64,000 nt of DNA from Henckelia pumila (Eukaryota; Streptophyta; Magnoliopsida; Lamiales; Gesneriaceae). Every line of letters starts with the position of its first letter. Positions within the stretch are counted from its first letter, which is position 1. Both the position numbers and the translations under genes were made by a program. Location: the NCBI RefSeq assembly GCF_033568475.1, contig NC_133123.1:6448001-6512000 (forward strand), in the 5' to 3' direction. Below are positions 23,514-35,148 of the stretch, in pieces. The notes under the pieces are model-generated. The model searched no databases. It saw nothing but the letters and a program-made list of their open reading frames with translations, and was not told the DNA's origin.

Positions 23514-25472
23514 TGGGGAATATATAGGGAGCTTTAATTCATTTAATAGGAATTAGAAAAGGATTCCTTTAATATGTACGTAATTTGTTATATTAATTAA
23601 TTTTTGTTATGTGTATTTAGATTTGATTTTTTTCATAATCTTTATGTGATCTTGTTGACGTTTTGACTGCCAATTATGGACATTTTTTCTTTTTTTCTTT
23701 GTTTTTTCTTTTATTTTTGAGTTTGAGAGATTGTCATAATTGGGTCTCGAACTCGAGAATTCATCCCATATTAGGGATTTTTGGTGTCAGATGAGTTACA
23801 CATCATCGGCTATAAGCGTGTTCTTTTGAATGCCTTGGAAGCTTTCCAATTTCGATAATTTTATACCGCAAATGTGTGTACTTAAAAAGTTAGTTTCTTT
23901 TAACTCAAAAAAAAGTTAGTTTCTTCAAATTTATTCGTAAATAGCTTTTATTTGACCATTCTCGATTGGTTGGGATATTCGATCGTTAAGCAATCTCCAA
24001 GTGGGATAGGCGAAACAATCCCCATATTTGATCAAGTTGAATATTCGAATAACAAAAAATGTATCTAATATAATCCCATTTTTTGAGAAAATTTTAAAAA
24101 AAAAATTCAGATAATATTGACAATAATTTGCATGCAGTTAATTTGGTACAAAATCACATAATATGACAACGAGTCAAAGTTTGCATTTTTGTTGACCCAA
24201 TCTACGATTCATAATTACACATTTCACCCCCAAAAAATGCAAAAGGATAATTCCGAACATAAGAAAAAATTAAAGCAAAAGTTATTGTCTAGAACTGTCA
24301 AAATGGGTTGACTTGTCCCACCTCACTATATAAACTGGTTAGGTTGACAAATTTTCAATTCGCCTAAATGGTGGGTCGTCCCGTCACATCAAGTGGTGGG
24401 TTGCAGGTCCACCCGCCAAATATAACTAAATATTATTTAGTCGACCCCTCTCGCACCACCAAATAGACAGGTTAGGTTGATAATTCTACAATCCACCTAA
24501 ATAGCGGGAAATAGTGGGCCGCCCTATCCCACAAACTGGCGGGTTTAGGTGGGTAGTGAATTCCGTCCGTTTTGACAACTCTACTCTTGTCAACGGGTCT
24601 TACGAGTCATTTTTGTAAGACTGTCACCCATTAAAAAATATTATTTTTTATGTCAAAAATATTTTTTTTATTATAAATATATATTTAATTAACTCGTTTC
24701 ATTGTTAAAGATCCCTCAAACATCTTACAAGAAACTTACTAAAAAAATTAATGCTTGAAATATCCAGTATAAACCAACAAAAACCATAAAATTAAAGTAA
24801 GTTTCATATAAATGTAATAATATCAAAATTATAAATGAAAAATTATATTATAATAAATAATTATCATATTTTTTGTATAAAATAATAGGGATATTTTTTT
24901 TTGAAAGGAAATAATAGGGATATTACTTCATACAAATATATATCAATAGATAGATTAAACATATATCAATCGATAGATTATATATTCAAATATAATGTCA
25001 CAAAAATATTTTATAAATAGATAATAAAATTATATTTTTTTATCTATCTACAATATAGTATATAATAATAAAACCATAATTCAATAAATAAATCATATGC
25101 ACAATTTAAATATATTTTAACATATTCATAAAAATCTAACAAAATAATTATATTTTTAGTTTTATTTAAATTTAGATTAATGGGTAAGTCGAAAAACCAT
25201 GACACTTATTAGAGATGTTCAAATCAAGTGTTGAAACTTTCGGCCATTGAGATCAGCAAATTGGAAAAATGGAGATTGTCTAGATGCATGATGTATCACT
25301 CTTCGAAATACATTTAATGTAATGATTATATATTTTATAACAAAACATTTAGCTAAATAGATCGCATAGTTCTTGAAAAAGAATTGATATGAATATTCGT
25401 TAATTACGTAATGTCTGTGATTTATTAATTAATTATTAAAAGAGTTAATCAAGTATTGATTATGAATTTTAA
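23514..25472. other. Upstream and intergenic DNA of CLE unit 2
   Basis: AT-rich, with no convincing gene. It contains a small hAT-like MITE (24289-24583). A stretch near 24780-24810 matches 22005-22030 of unit 1, so the upstream flank is duplicated too. Confidence 0.55.
24289..24583. mobile_element. hAT-like MITE (TAGA..TGTCAAAA ends)
   Basis: It begins TAGAACTGTCAAAATGGG and ends CCGTTTTGACAACTCTA, an inverted repeat of about 17 bp. The flanks TTATTGTC and CTCTTGTC are plausible decayed 8-bp duplications. No coding capacity. Confidence 0.6.
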
Positions 25473-26039
25473 TTGATATATTCTGAAAACACATTTTCAT
25501 AGATCTTTCAAAAGCATCCCAAATAAAAGCATATATTATCTGATTTTATTTTATTTTTTTATGGATTGTTCTACAGAGTTCATTCATATGTTTGATTTTG
25601 CCATCTTTATATTATTTTTTTTTCTTTTTTGATATGAATGTCAATATAAATCACTAGATTAATAAATTTTATTTAGAGTAAGATATTTGATTTATGGATT
25701 TGAAATGACGTTTATATTAGATGTATTCGTAATCTATTATAATGACTAGTTGAGAAATCCGAAATTAATAGATTTGAAAATCCCTCGTCTCAAATCCATC
25801 CATTCAAGTGAAAATAATTAGAAAATTATATATTAATTTATAATCAACAAGGTCAATTTACTTACAATCAACTCCAAGATTTCTTTAAATCAACTTTTAT
25901 GGAACAAATTGGGACATTGGAAAGAGAGGAGACACGGTACTATTTACGATGTACCACACATGCACCAATGACCATTACACTAGAAGCGGCTATCGAGGTG
26001 AATCGACAGATGATCGAGTTCAGAGTTAAGTTCAATCGG

Positions 26040-27141
26040 CTACGGGTTGAGATAACTAGGATCGCGATCGGGGTGAATCGACGGATGATCGTGTTCAAAG
26101 TTGAGTCCAATCGGCTTTGGATTGAGATATCTAATTGGCAGGTGATCGAGTTTAAAGTTGAGTCCAAACTGCTCCGGGTTGAGATAACTAGGATCGCGAT
26201 TGGGGTGAACCGGCGGACGATCGAGTTCAGAGTTGAGTCCAATCGGCTCCGGGTTTAGATAACTAGGATCGTGATTGGGGTTAATCGGCGGGCGATCGAG
26301 TTCAGAGTTGAGTCCAAACGGTTCCGGGTTGAGAAAACTAGGATCTTGATTGGGGTGAATCAGCGGACGATCGAGTTCAGAGTTGAGTCCAATTGGCACT
26401 GGGTTGAGATATATAATCGGCAGGCGATCGAGTTTAGAGTTGAGTCCAAACTGCTCTGGGTTGAGATAACTAGGATCGCGATTAGGTTGAATCGGCGGAC
26501 GATCGAGTTCAGAGTTGAGTCCAATCGGCTCCGGGTTGAGATAACTAGGATCGCGATTGGGGTGAATCGGCGGGCGATCGAGTTCAGAGTTGAGTCCAAA
26601 CGGTTCCGCGTTGAGATAACTAGGATCTTGATTGGGGTGAATCGGCGGACGATCGAGTTTAAAGTTCAGTCCAATCGGCTCCGGGTTAAGATAACTAGGA
26701 TCACGATTTGGGTGAATCGACGGGTGATCGAGTTCAAAGTTGAGTCCAAATGGCTCCGGGATGAGATAACTAGGATCGCGATTGGGGTGAATCGGCGGAC
26801 GATCGAGTTCATAGTTTAGTCCAATCGGCTCCGGATTGAGATAACGAGGATGGCGATCGGGGTGAATCGGCGGACGATCGAGTTCAGAGTTGAGTTCAAT
26901 CGGCTCCGGGTTGAGATAACTAGGATCGCCTCCGAAAGGTACTTCTTTCAATAACGTTTTAACTTCATTCACACGTGAGATTGTGTTTGACATTCGATGA
27001 ATCAAATCTAAGTTTATGAAAGGGTTGTTGATTATCCACGAGTTCCTTGTTCAATAGGACACGAGAAGACAAATTTATGGGAAGTGAGCAAAACAACATG
27101 AAGAACATTACAAACCCTTTGATTGTGGTCGAAGTAGCCAT
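26040..27141 (-). pseudogene. CLE-like precursor with 12 tandem C-terminal repeats (unit 3)
   Basis: From ATG 27141 it reads a secretion signal nearly identical to its paralogues, then a pro-region. One extra base near 26982-26990 moves the frame, after which a 289-codon repeat frame stays open to a TAG at 26040. The degenerate box KEVPFGGDPSYL (26913-26948) occupies the place of REVPSGPDPHHH in the 23163-23438 gene. Twelve in-frame units follow, ten of 25 and two of 19 residues, each with a DPSYLN-like core, GLN.ELD and PPIHPN. After the stop one more decayed unit leads to the same 3' flank as the intact gene. It may be a pseudogene, an assembly slip, or an expressed repeat protein starting at 27005, which would lack the signal. 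Kinship to CLE is well supported; function is unknown. Confidence 0.7.
26043..26909 (-). repeat. 75/57-bp coding tandem repeat, with a 4-unit higher order
   Basis: Twelve units on the minus strand, 75 bp (25 codons) or 57 bp (19 codons), all multiples of three. They alternate between I-type (PEPIGL) and F-type (PEPFGL or PEQFGL). The two short units are the 7th and 11th, so units 4-7 and 8-11 form a 4-unit, 94-codon higher-order repeat. This implies at least two rounds of duplication. One more partly decayed unit lies beyond the stop, toward 25980. Confidence 0.88.
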
Positions 27142-27201
27142 TTTGATTTGCAATGGAGCTAAGACAAGATAGAGTATTGAAGTTGATGGAATTCTAAGCA
27201 A

Positions 27202-27620
27202 GAGTCAACAGAGATTTATATACGAACCATATATGTTGAATGAGAATATAAAGAGTTCCTTAAAAAGTAACTTTATTTGGAGATTACATGAAATGAATGA
27301 ATCATATTTCGTGATCTTGTTACCTTTTGAGTTTTGATTACAAATGAAAATGAATTGCGTTGAACAATTAAGCTTTGCAAGTACGACAATGAGATGTGGA
27401 GGAATTGAAAATGGGGGATCGATTATGCCTTACTTAAAGTTACTTTCTTGAAATATTGGACAAAAAAATTCAATAAACAAACATAAGGCAGTACCTTTGT
27501 TGACAAAACCTATAATTCGTAAATATATATTGCACCAAAAATATATGCAAAAGTGTAATCCCAAACGTAATCTTAAATACAGTCTCAAAGCACCAGCTTT
27601 CTTGTTCTTTTTCTATTATT
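27202..27620. other. Upstream region of CLE-like unit 3
   Basis: Homologous to 21600-22000 upstream of unit 1. No gene is seen. Confidence 0.55.
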
Positions 27621-27858
27621 GGACAATTTTAGATCCTACTTTGTGATTATCATTGTGTTCATCAATCCATTCGGTTTACACAGTTTTATTTTGGTTCTTA
27701 GCTTAGAAATATACGTTCTTATATCTAAACCGTTCGACTTCTGTTCAATTTATTCAGAACTCTCTCAATTAGTGCAATCTATAAATCAATTAAATTGCTA
27801 CATAGATAGGCAATACCAATGTAAAATAAAATACCATGAGGCAAGAACAACGAAATGG

Positions 27859-28173
27859 CTATCTAAAGTGGCATCTCAAGATCTTGGAGCCAGACTCGTA
27901 TACTTTACTCGGAGCAGCTAAATATTTCTTTCGATTATTCAGCAAAAACCCAGATATTAAAACGGAGGATTGTATTTGTAGGATGAAATCCCTTGTAAGG
28001 GGCGATGAATCCAAGTAAAAGTGAGTAATGTCCATCAAAGGAATCCTGCACTCACGGGTCTTTTCGATGCAAGATTGTATGTTTTGAGCATCTGGGATGC
28101 GTTTATTTGGAGGAAATGGAGGGGTATTCTCTTTGTCGTCGGATTCCAAGATTGAAACTTTCACCTCTTTCAT
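27859..28173 (-). CDS. Small KEN-box protein of unknown function
   Basis: A 104-residue frame starting MKEVKVSILESDDKENTPP. An upstream in-frame ATG at 28296 would add 41 residues that look like leader sequence. Visible motifs: DKEN at residues 13-16, which fits a KEN box, and RIPL followed by MDIT near the middle, which fits a destruction-box-like RxxL. Both are degrons read by the anaphase-promoting complex in cell-cycle regulators. I do not recognise the family. The C-terminal part (GFLLNNRKKYL to the end) could instead be intron or 3' sequence. No close neighbour gives context. The frame and degron-like motifs are seen; a cell-cycle role is inference only. Confidence 0.42.
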   Translation of the reverse strand: MKEVKVSILESDDKENTPPFPPNKRIPDAQNIQSCIEKTRECRIPLMDITHFYLDSSPLTRDFILQIQSSVLISGFLLNNRKKYLAAPSKVYESGSKILRCHFR

Positions 28174-28299
28174 CACTTTCGGCAAACGAAATAGATCGGT
28201 GGCAAAAGAAAATGGTGTAATTGGGAGGTATTTGTAGCAAGGGTGAAAACATATTTTGGAGGGAGGGATATGATTTGGGTTTTTGAAGTTGGCCATTTT

Positions 28300-31200
28300 T
28301 CATTTTGCGGTTTCTTTCAAATTTTGTTGATATATTTTGGGCAGGTGAAGTTTGAGCATGAGGGAACATTGAAAATTGGCGCTCCACTAACTTCAAACAA
28401 CATACATATTACATATAATAGTAGTAATAGATGTATAATAAAAGTTTTTAAAATATTGGGGAAACTTTTAATTCTTGTCTTGCACTTATGTTTCCTACTA
28501 TGATCCCTATTTATCATTTATGACTCGAAAATCTAATTTAATTACATATTTTATTATATAAGTAAAAAACAATGGTTTGGATTGGAGTATTTGAAAGAAT
28601 GATTTGAAATTATTCTATATAATATTTATCCAAACAGGTTAAGAAATTGAAATTTATGGATTCAAACACAAGCAATATAAACAACGTTGCTTAATTTTCA
28701 AAATTCCCAGCCCATGCTCTTCAAAAAAAAAAATTCCCAGCCCGTGATTAAGGCACTGAAAATAGAGAAGCAAAAGTGAACGGCCCAGTCCATGAATCTC
28801 GGACCAACAATCAATTTCCCAAAAGGCCCGGCCTATGTTTTCTTTACTTTCAAATTTTTTTTATTTATTTTTTTATTATACAACCTAATTTCTTGAGATA
28901 GACAAGATAATAGATTTATATATTTGTATTTTCAAAGATAGCTTCTAACATAATTCCGATGCCGATGTAAATATATATAGAAATTTTGAGTGACGTATAT
29001 GTAATGAGAAATTGATTTTTTGGTATTGTAATGACAAGAAAAGACTGAATCATTTTATTTCCTTTTTTTCTGTAATAATAAACATTTATGGGAAAATGTT
29101 AATTGAGATTATATCTATATTTAAAGTGGTCTGAAATTTGGTCGCTCCTGTCAGCTTTTCTTTAGATTTTTGCCAACCTGAAAACTATCATTGGTTTCGC
29201 CTCGATCAGCTCCATAAGATCAAATGATAACAAGGAAAAATCATATATTGGTGTTTATATATAATTTTTTTAAAAAATATTTTGGTTCAGTACATCTCTC
29301 ATTTAAAATTTTAGTTTTTTATATATCAAATTCTAACTATATACATCCATATTTATGTGTTTTTTGCTATTACGATCCTTGTTTCGACGTAAGGTCGATA
29401 TAACATTCCCGTGGTCTTCTGTACTTTGTGAAATACTGAAATCCACTTTACAAGCTAATAATGATTAAATTATGACTCCACATACAAATTTAATTTTTTG
29501 AATATATATATATCTATACCTATTTATTTATTAATTAAGTAAGAAAGCCTTAAAAAAACTAACAATGATCTCTTGGTATGACACCTTAATTTTTAAATTT
29601 CAAATCATTTGAAAAAAAAAGTTAGAAATGATTAATATAATTTATTATCTTTTAACTACTCCTTATGATAATATTTTAACCCAAAAATCATTCATTTTTT
29701 GTTTTCATAAATTTATTAGATTTTTTTTTCAAAATTAATTTTAATAAAAAAAATTAATTTTTTTGTCACACACAATGGGTGTGTGCAAATACGCTCGTAC
29801 ATATTATGTATTATAAGTTTGGTGATGAAATCATGATTAAAAAGGGTAAAATAAAATAAAAAGTAAACTAAAGAATGTGTATGGATGGATGGACCACAGT
29901 GATTGATTGGCGTTTGCTTCATTCTATTGCTTTCTCACGCACGCGAGTTGTACCATTTTGAAGGCGTGTGAACGTACAAGTATTTCAATTATATCACGCA
30001 CTTATAATTTTGAATTTTATTTTTGGAAAATTCATCTTAAATTCAAGCCACCCGACGTGCGAGCTAGGGTATAAATTTATTTAGTAAATAGAGGTATAAG
30101 CGGGTTGGTAAGGTTTGAGGTGACGTGAGAATAAATTTCTCAGTATTGCGAATTCGATCCTCGTGTGGGGCATATTTTATGCTCAAATATTATGGGGTAT
30201 GCTATAGGGGTAAGTCATGTTGCTCTTTTCCTCAAGTCCTTGTCGCTCATACACATCTCTTGATTTTACCTCGCATGAGCCAATGAACCTCTGACTCATG
30301 TAAAATGGTATCCCTTTCGAGAACAATTGACTCATGTGAGATGATATCCCTTTCGAGAACAACTTTTTAATAAGGTATAAATTTATTTAACAATTGTTGT
30401 ATCTCACTTGTGACGAAATAATTCTCTATCGAGGAAATATATTAAACCATAATTAAAAAAACAAATATAAATTTTATATTGCATGCATGTCAGGCAAGCC
30501 ATGATGTATACGCAGGAGACAAATTTTACATAATTACATAAATAAACAAAAAAAGAAAATAGAAAGGAGAACTGTTTCAAATTATATACGTTTGATGTTC
30601 TAATTAAAACGTGAGATCATGAAGAACGTTCAGAAAGTTGGAGGCGTTAAAGTTAATTTTTTGGGAAGATCGTATATAATGCATGTTTTTATTAATCAAT
30701 ACGGATCATTTCACCTAATAATTAAAATCTTAAATTCTTCAACTAAAAATATTGATCAGACAAAAAACAAAAACTAAAAAATGAATCACTTCATATAATA
30801 CAAATAGAATAAAAATCCTCAAACTAATTAAAAAGGCTTAAATAATTTATTTTTGTCGCAAAAAAATATAAATTATAATTTAAAATACTATCAAATTAAT
30901 TAAAGGAATAATTATGGTTGTGTCAAGGAAAATCAATCCAAGAACCGAACAAACAAATTACAAGATTCTACGATCTGAGAGACCAAAAACTTGATTACCA
31001 TTTCAAATATTCAAGAAAATAATTGAAAATTAACAAAAAAGGGATTATTTTATTTTTTAGGAGTTTTTTTTTACGCAAAGAAATGATGAGATCAAAAGTG
31101 ACAAAAATTGACTACCATTTCAAATATTCAAGAAAATAATCGAAAATTTCACCTAATTTTTTAAAACCAAAAAAAACTAATAATGATAATGATGATGATA

Positions 31201-31314
31201 AAATTGAGGTCATATATATATATATATATATATATAATTACATATTTACAAAATAATGTCTCCATTTATCCAATTTCATCAGATCCAGGGTGTGATAGGG
31301 TTCTGAAGGATGAA
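28300..31314. other. AT-rich intergenic region
   Basis: No protein gene can be supported. It holds a possible tRNA-derived SINE near 30090-30240, next to a two-copy direct repeat (about 30280-30330 and 30320-30365, sharing ATCCCTTTCGAGAACAA). Poly-A/T runs are common. Confidence 0.5.
30090..30240 (+). mobile_element. Possible tRNA-derived SINE
   Basis: GCGGGTTGGTAAGG resembles a pol III A box. GCGAATTCGATCCTC, ~60 bp later, resembles a B box (GGTTCGANTCC). The spacing and order are right for a tRNA-derived SINE. No clear poly-A tail or target duplication was found. Confidence 0.35.
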
Positions 31315-31464
31315 CCCCGTTCATCTTCGGCGCAAGAGCGCTCGATCAGTGAGCTATTACGCACTCTTTCAAGGGTGGCTGCTTCTAGGCAAACCTCCTG
31401 GCTGTCTCTGCACCCCTACCTCCTTTATCACTGAGCGATCATTTAGGGGCCTTAGCTGGTGATC
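31315..31464 (-). pseudogene. Nuclear plastid DNA: fragment of chloroplast 23S rRNA
   Basis: Read on the minus strand, this 150-bp stretch matches the conserved 23S segment that includes GAGTGCGTAATAGCTCACTG and GCGCCGAAGATGAACGGGG, in the plastid form (AGCTAAGGCCCCTAAATGATC). Similarity ends abruptly on both sides in AT-rich nuclear DNA, so it is a short organelle-derived insertion (NUPT), not a working rRNA gene. Confidence 0.85.
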
Positions 31465-34322
31465 TTGATTTCATCTGTTTATTCAGGCAAGTCACAGTCG
31501 AAACTCGACGAAAGGACTTCTGTTAGAACTCCTTATATATATATATATATATATACTTTTGTTATGTTGTTCATCTACCATGCCCACTTTCGTGTCCATC
31601 ATTGAGGTGACACTCAACTATTGGATGTACAATTCATTACATCCAATAATTGAGTGACACATCATTGGTGGGAACGGTGAGTTGACAACATATCAAAATT
31701 GTATATATAAGTTCGTCACTTTTAAAGGTTATTTGTGTTACAAATGCCGAACTAAAATCACTGGCTTGTATACAACTTGATCTGCGATTTCTACAGCTTG
31801 TGAGTTGATGAAATCATGTGAGAAGTTATAAAGAAGTAGATCAAATTAATTTCAATTGCATTAATGCACACTCAGAATTAATGGATCGAATTTATATAGA
31901 TGCATAATATGTCGTCGTTGTGTACAGTAGGTGTGGTGGCTAAAAATGACTGGAGCTGTGTATAATAAATAAAAAAGGTTGCAAGTTGTTGGGAAGAAAG
32001 GGACATGTTAACATTTTGTGTTGCAGTGTGAGTCATAAATTGCATGATTTTGCAGAATAAAATTCAGTGGACATTGGATCTAACGACGTTACATAATTCA
32101 TACTTTTCAAGGATTTTAAATTCAACTGTCAGAAACCCTACATCCCCCGTCAGATATTATAATATGCAATATCCTTTTCCTTGTAAGATTGCATTCACAC
32201 ACTTTCATTCATATATGCACATCCATAAAATTCACCTCCCACATATGTCAACACTTTCAGAGTCGAATAGTACTGTCACATATGGTTTCTTCTATATACA
32301 TTGTACACACGACTATTTTACATTAGAAAGCCATGCATTAGTAATGCGGATTATGATTTTAAATTTTAGAATCCTTTAATTTGTTGAATCAAGCTACAAA
32401 TTAATATGAAATTAATCCATAATTAATATATATATATATAAATTTGGCCAGGTGGCCATATTTGTGGCCGGCTGTAGATATCATTGTCAAGAAAAATAAT
32501 GATAAGGGTCCAACTTTTGTTTTTGTAATATTAATATATACCCAAAAAAAAAAAAAAAGGTGTGGGGGGAGGGGGATGTATGGATATATTCAGATTACCA
32601 CAAATTAAAATTTGCTTCAGATCTAGTATTTTAAATTTTTAATTCTTTTCCTTGGGAAACTTGATATATAATCAAGAGAAAATTATTTTTTTAGTCCAGT
32701 ATGTTTGTCACTTTGCGATTTTAATCATTTATATTTTTAAATTTCAGTTTTAGTCTGCTATCTTTATTTTTTTTGGCAATTTTAGTCATTTATCTGATGT
32801 GGCACTGGTGTGACATCAATTCAGTGTTGATGTGGAGCTGATGTTTATAGTGTCACGTAAGCATTTTCGAAATAAAATGACTGAAATTGCCAAAAATTAA
32901 AATATGAAAATATAGAAAACGAAAATCGTAAAGTGACAAACATAAAGAACTAAAATTGCAGTTTTCCATATGTTTAAGTTTGAATTGTTTTTTAGTACTG
33001 ATGCTCACGGCGCCTTTGGGGCTGCTACGAAATTCCAAATTAGATACACGTGATTTTTTTTATTTTGTTCTTTATTAATGGGAAAAAAATTAGATCCAGA
33101 CAAGAAGATCGATCGGAGTATATTTATAAATGGCTAATGAAATAGTATTCTCTTCTTATTAATGAATTTTATTTAACTAGCTATAGCATGACTAGTTGCA
33201 AGTATAAAAAAATCCGATCTTTTCTATAATAAAATAAAATGTAGTGTAATTCATATTTTGAGAAATTAAATACGTTGGATATGTAATTATCGATTAATAA
33301 TTAAGAAGAAATTTTTTTTTATAATAACTTGTCTCGTTTATAATTTTGGTTTGTAACTTCCCAATTAAGATCTCATGATTTTCTTGTCACGTGAGATTAA
33401 AAGATTTCTCTTTGTTTTTCTTTCGTGATTTAGATTTTTATGGCATTAAAAACGTTTTTTTATATAATATGACATGTATTTTTTTTTGAAAGAATATGAC
33501 ATGTAATTTTTTTTAATATATGAATTGGATTTTAAGTTTTTTTTTTGAAATATATTGATTTATTGGCTACGTAGAGTGGTAGGAAAAATTATCGAAATTT
33601 TTTTATATACATACTGAGGTTATCATACAGAAAATATCGAATTTGCCACAAAAATTGAATATTTCAGTACGGTATATGATTTCGGTACTGTACACAAACC
33701 CTAGCTATGTCATTTTTAATAGACACAGTCTAATCAAAATTTTTCCAAAAAAATTGAATATTTAAGTGATTGATAGAGCAAAATAGCCACTTTTTAGTAG
33801 ATGAAAAACAAAGATGACTTATTTGATCAAAAACCTTATTTTTTCCATAACTAAAACTAATAATTGAATAAGACATGCACAAATAGTGGCGGAAATAGCT
33901 GATGGGTAAGGGTAAAATCAGGTTGCAAAACATGCTCGAAAGTGAAAGCACGACTCCTTTCATGCTTTTCTTTTACATCTAAATAAAGCGTGCGTTAAAG
34001 GGAAAAGGAATTTCGAGCTTTTGACTATGTATGTAGATATTTTTTAGTCACATATATATACGTATACATATTTTTTAAGGGCTCTAAACATTTGTTAGAA
34101 TAGTACTAATTGGAGGTTAATTATAATAACATCAACAATAATTTGTGTTGGCCAGTGGCATACTGACATTATCAGAATCAACAAAAGCACTTCCTTTTTC
34201 ATTTTTCTTGAGCGATCAAAAGATATTCCATTTTAAAGTAACCAAGTATAAACTTCGATTTTTTTCAATTAAAAGTCAATATATAGATTATAGATAGACT
34301 CTATCTTGCGCGTACATATATA
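31465..34322. other. AT-rich intergenic region
   Basis: No supported gene. It contains AT microsatellites, a foldback MITE (32684-32966) and a decayed TTCGGTACGG-type MITE remnant (about 33575-33705). Confidence 0.5.
32684..32966. mobile_element. Foldback MITE (long terminal inverted repeats)
   Basis: The left half (TTTAGTCCAGTATGTTTGTC, then ACTTTGCGATTTTAATC) is mirrored by the right half (AATCGTAAAGTGACAAACAT, then AACTAAAATTGC). The centre carries GATGTGGCACTGGTGTGACA. Related copies lie near 35985-36312, 36425-36625 and 44225-44470, so this is a local family of foldback elements. Confidence 0.65.
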
Positions 34323-35148
34323 TGTTGGTTTGTTAGTTGTGTCTCACATTGGTTGGGTAAATATCCTGAGAGTTCTATATATAGACAAAGATAAACCTTC
34401 TCCCTTGAGCTAGTTTTTGGGCTGAGTTAGGTCTAGGACCGGGATACCGAACCAAAATATCGACTTTTCGGGATACCGTACCGAAATTTTTTCGATTTTT
34501 AGACATTTTTTTGGTATGTAGAATTTTTTTCCTTTATCTATACGGTATTAATATGGATTTTTTTCATACCAAAATTTCGAAATTTCGATATCGATATCGA
34601 TATCTGTATGAATTTTTTTCATACCAATATTTTAGATACGGTATACCTAAAAACCCACCCCTAGTTAAGTCTAAGTCAAATTTCTTAACATTGCATCAGA
34701 GTCCGGGCCCACCGTATATATTGGACCCCCATAGTTGGATCATCCGTCCCATGGTTGGGTCGTCCGTTAATGTCTCCACGTATTCATTTCGGAGCGTGAG
34801 AGAGGTGTGTTGGTGTTAATTTTGTCCCATATCGGTTGGGTAAATATACTGAGAGTCATATAGACAAGGCCCCCCTTGAGCTAGCTTCTGGGGTAATTTA
34901 ATTAGGTCCAAGTTCAATTTCTTAACATAGCTTCAGTCTTCAGAGCCCGAGCCCGCCGTATGTATTGGACCTCCATAGTTGGGTCACCCGTCCCATAGTT
35001 GGGTTGACCGCTAATATCTCCATGCTTTCATTCCTAAGCGTGAGTGGGTGTGTTGGTGTGTTAGTTGTGTCTCATATCCTGAGAAATTCAATTTATAGAT
35101 AAAGACAAGCCTCCCCGTTGAGTTAGATTCAAATCCAATTTTTTAACA
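34323..35148 (+). mobile_element. TRIM retroelement array: three LTRs, two internal regions
   Basis: Three short LTRs start TGTTGG and end TTAACA: 34323-34690 (enlarged by a MITE), 34808-34927 and 35051-35148. Between them lie two ~120-bp internal regions that begin with a decayed primer-binding site (TTGCATCAGAG after the first LTR) and contain CCATAGTTGGGTC-type repeats. The LTRs carry TCCCATATCGGTTGGG-type sequence typical of plant terminal-repeat retrotransposons in miniature. The flanks ATATA/ATATA could be the target duplication but lie in AT-rich DNA. No coding capacity. The LTRs differ at many sites, so this is an old fossil. Confidence 0.7.
34434..34663. mobile_element. hAT-like MITE nested in a TRIM LTR
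   Basis: It begins TAGGACCGGGATACCG and ends CCCACCCCTA, with flanking 8-bp duplications GTTAGGTC and GTTAAGTC (one mismatch). It belongs to the same family as 395-827. Its position inside the first TRIM LTR shows that it is younger than that LTR. Confidence 0.75.

Noticed and set aside
26271-26819. 182-residue plus-strand frame across the CLE-like repeat array
   Set aside because: It is the antisense of the 75-bp repeat; it is open because the unit lacks stops in that phase too. It has no signal peptide and no relation to the paralogues.
26043-26909. Regular repeats as a possible CRISPR array
   Set aside because: The units are coding, head to tail, without distinct spacers, and the genome is a plant's.
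31315-31464. Functional rRNA gene
   Set aside because: Only ~150 bp of a ~2.8 kb gene, with abrupt ends in AT-rich nuclear DNA.
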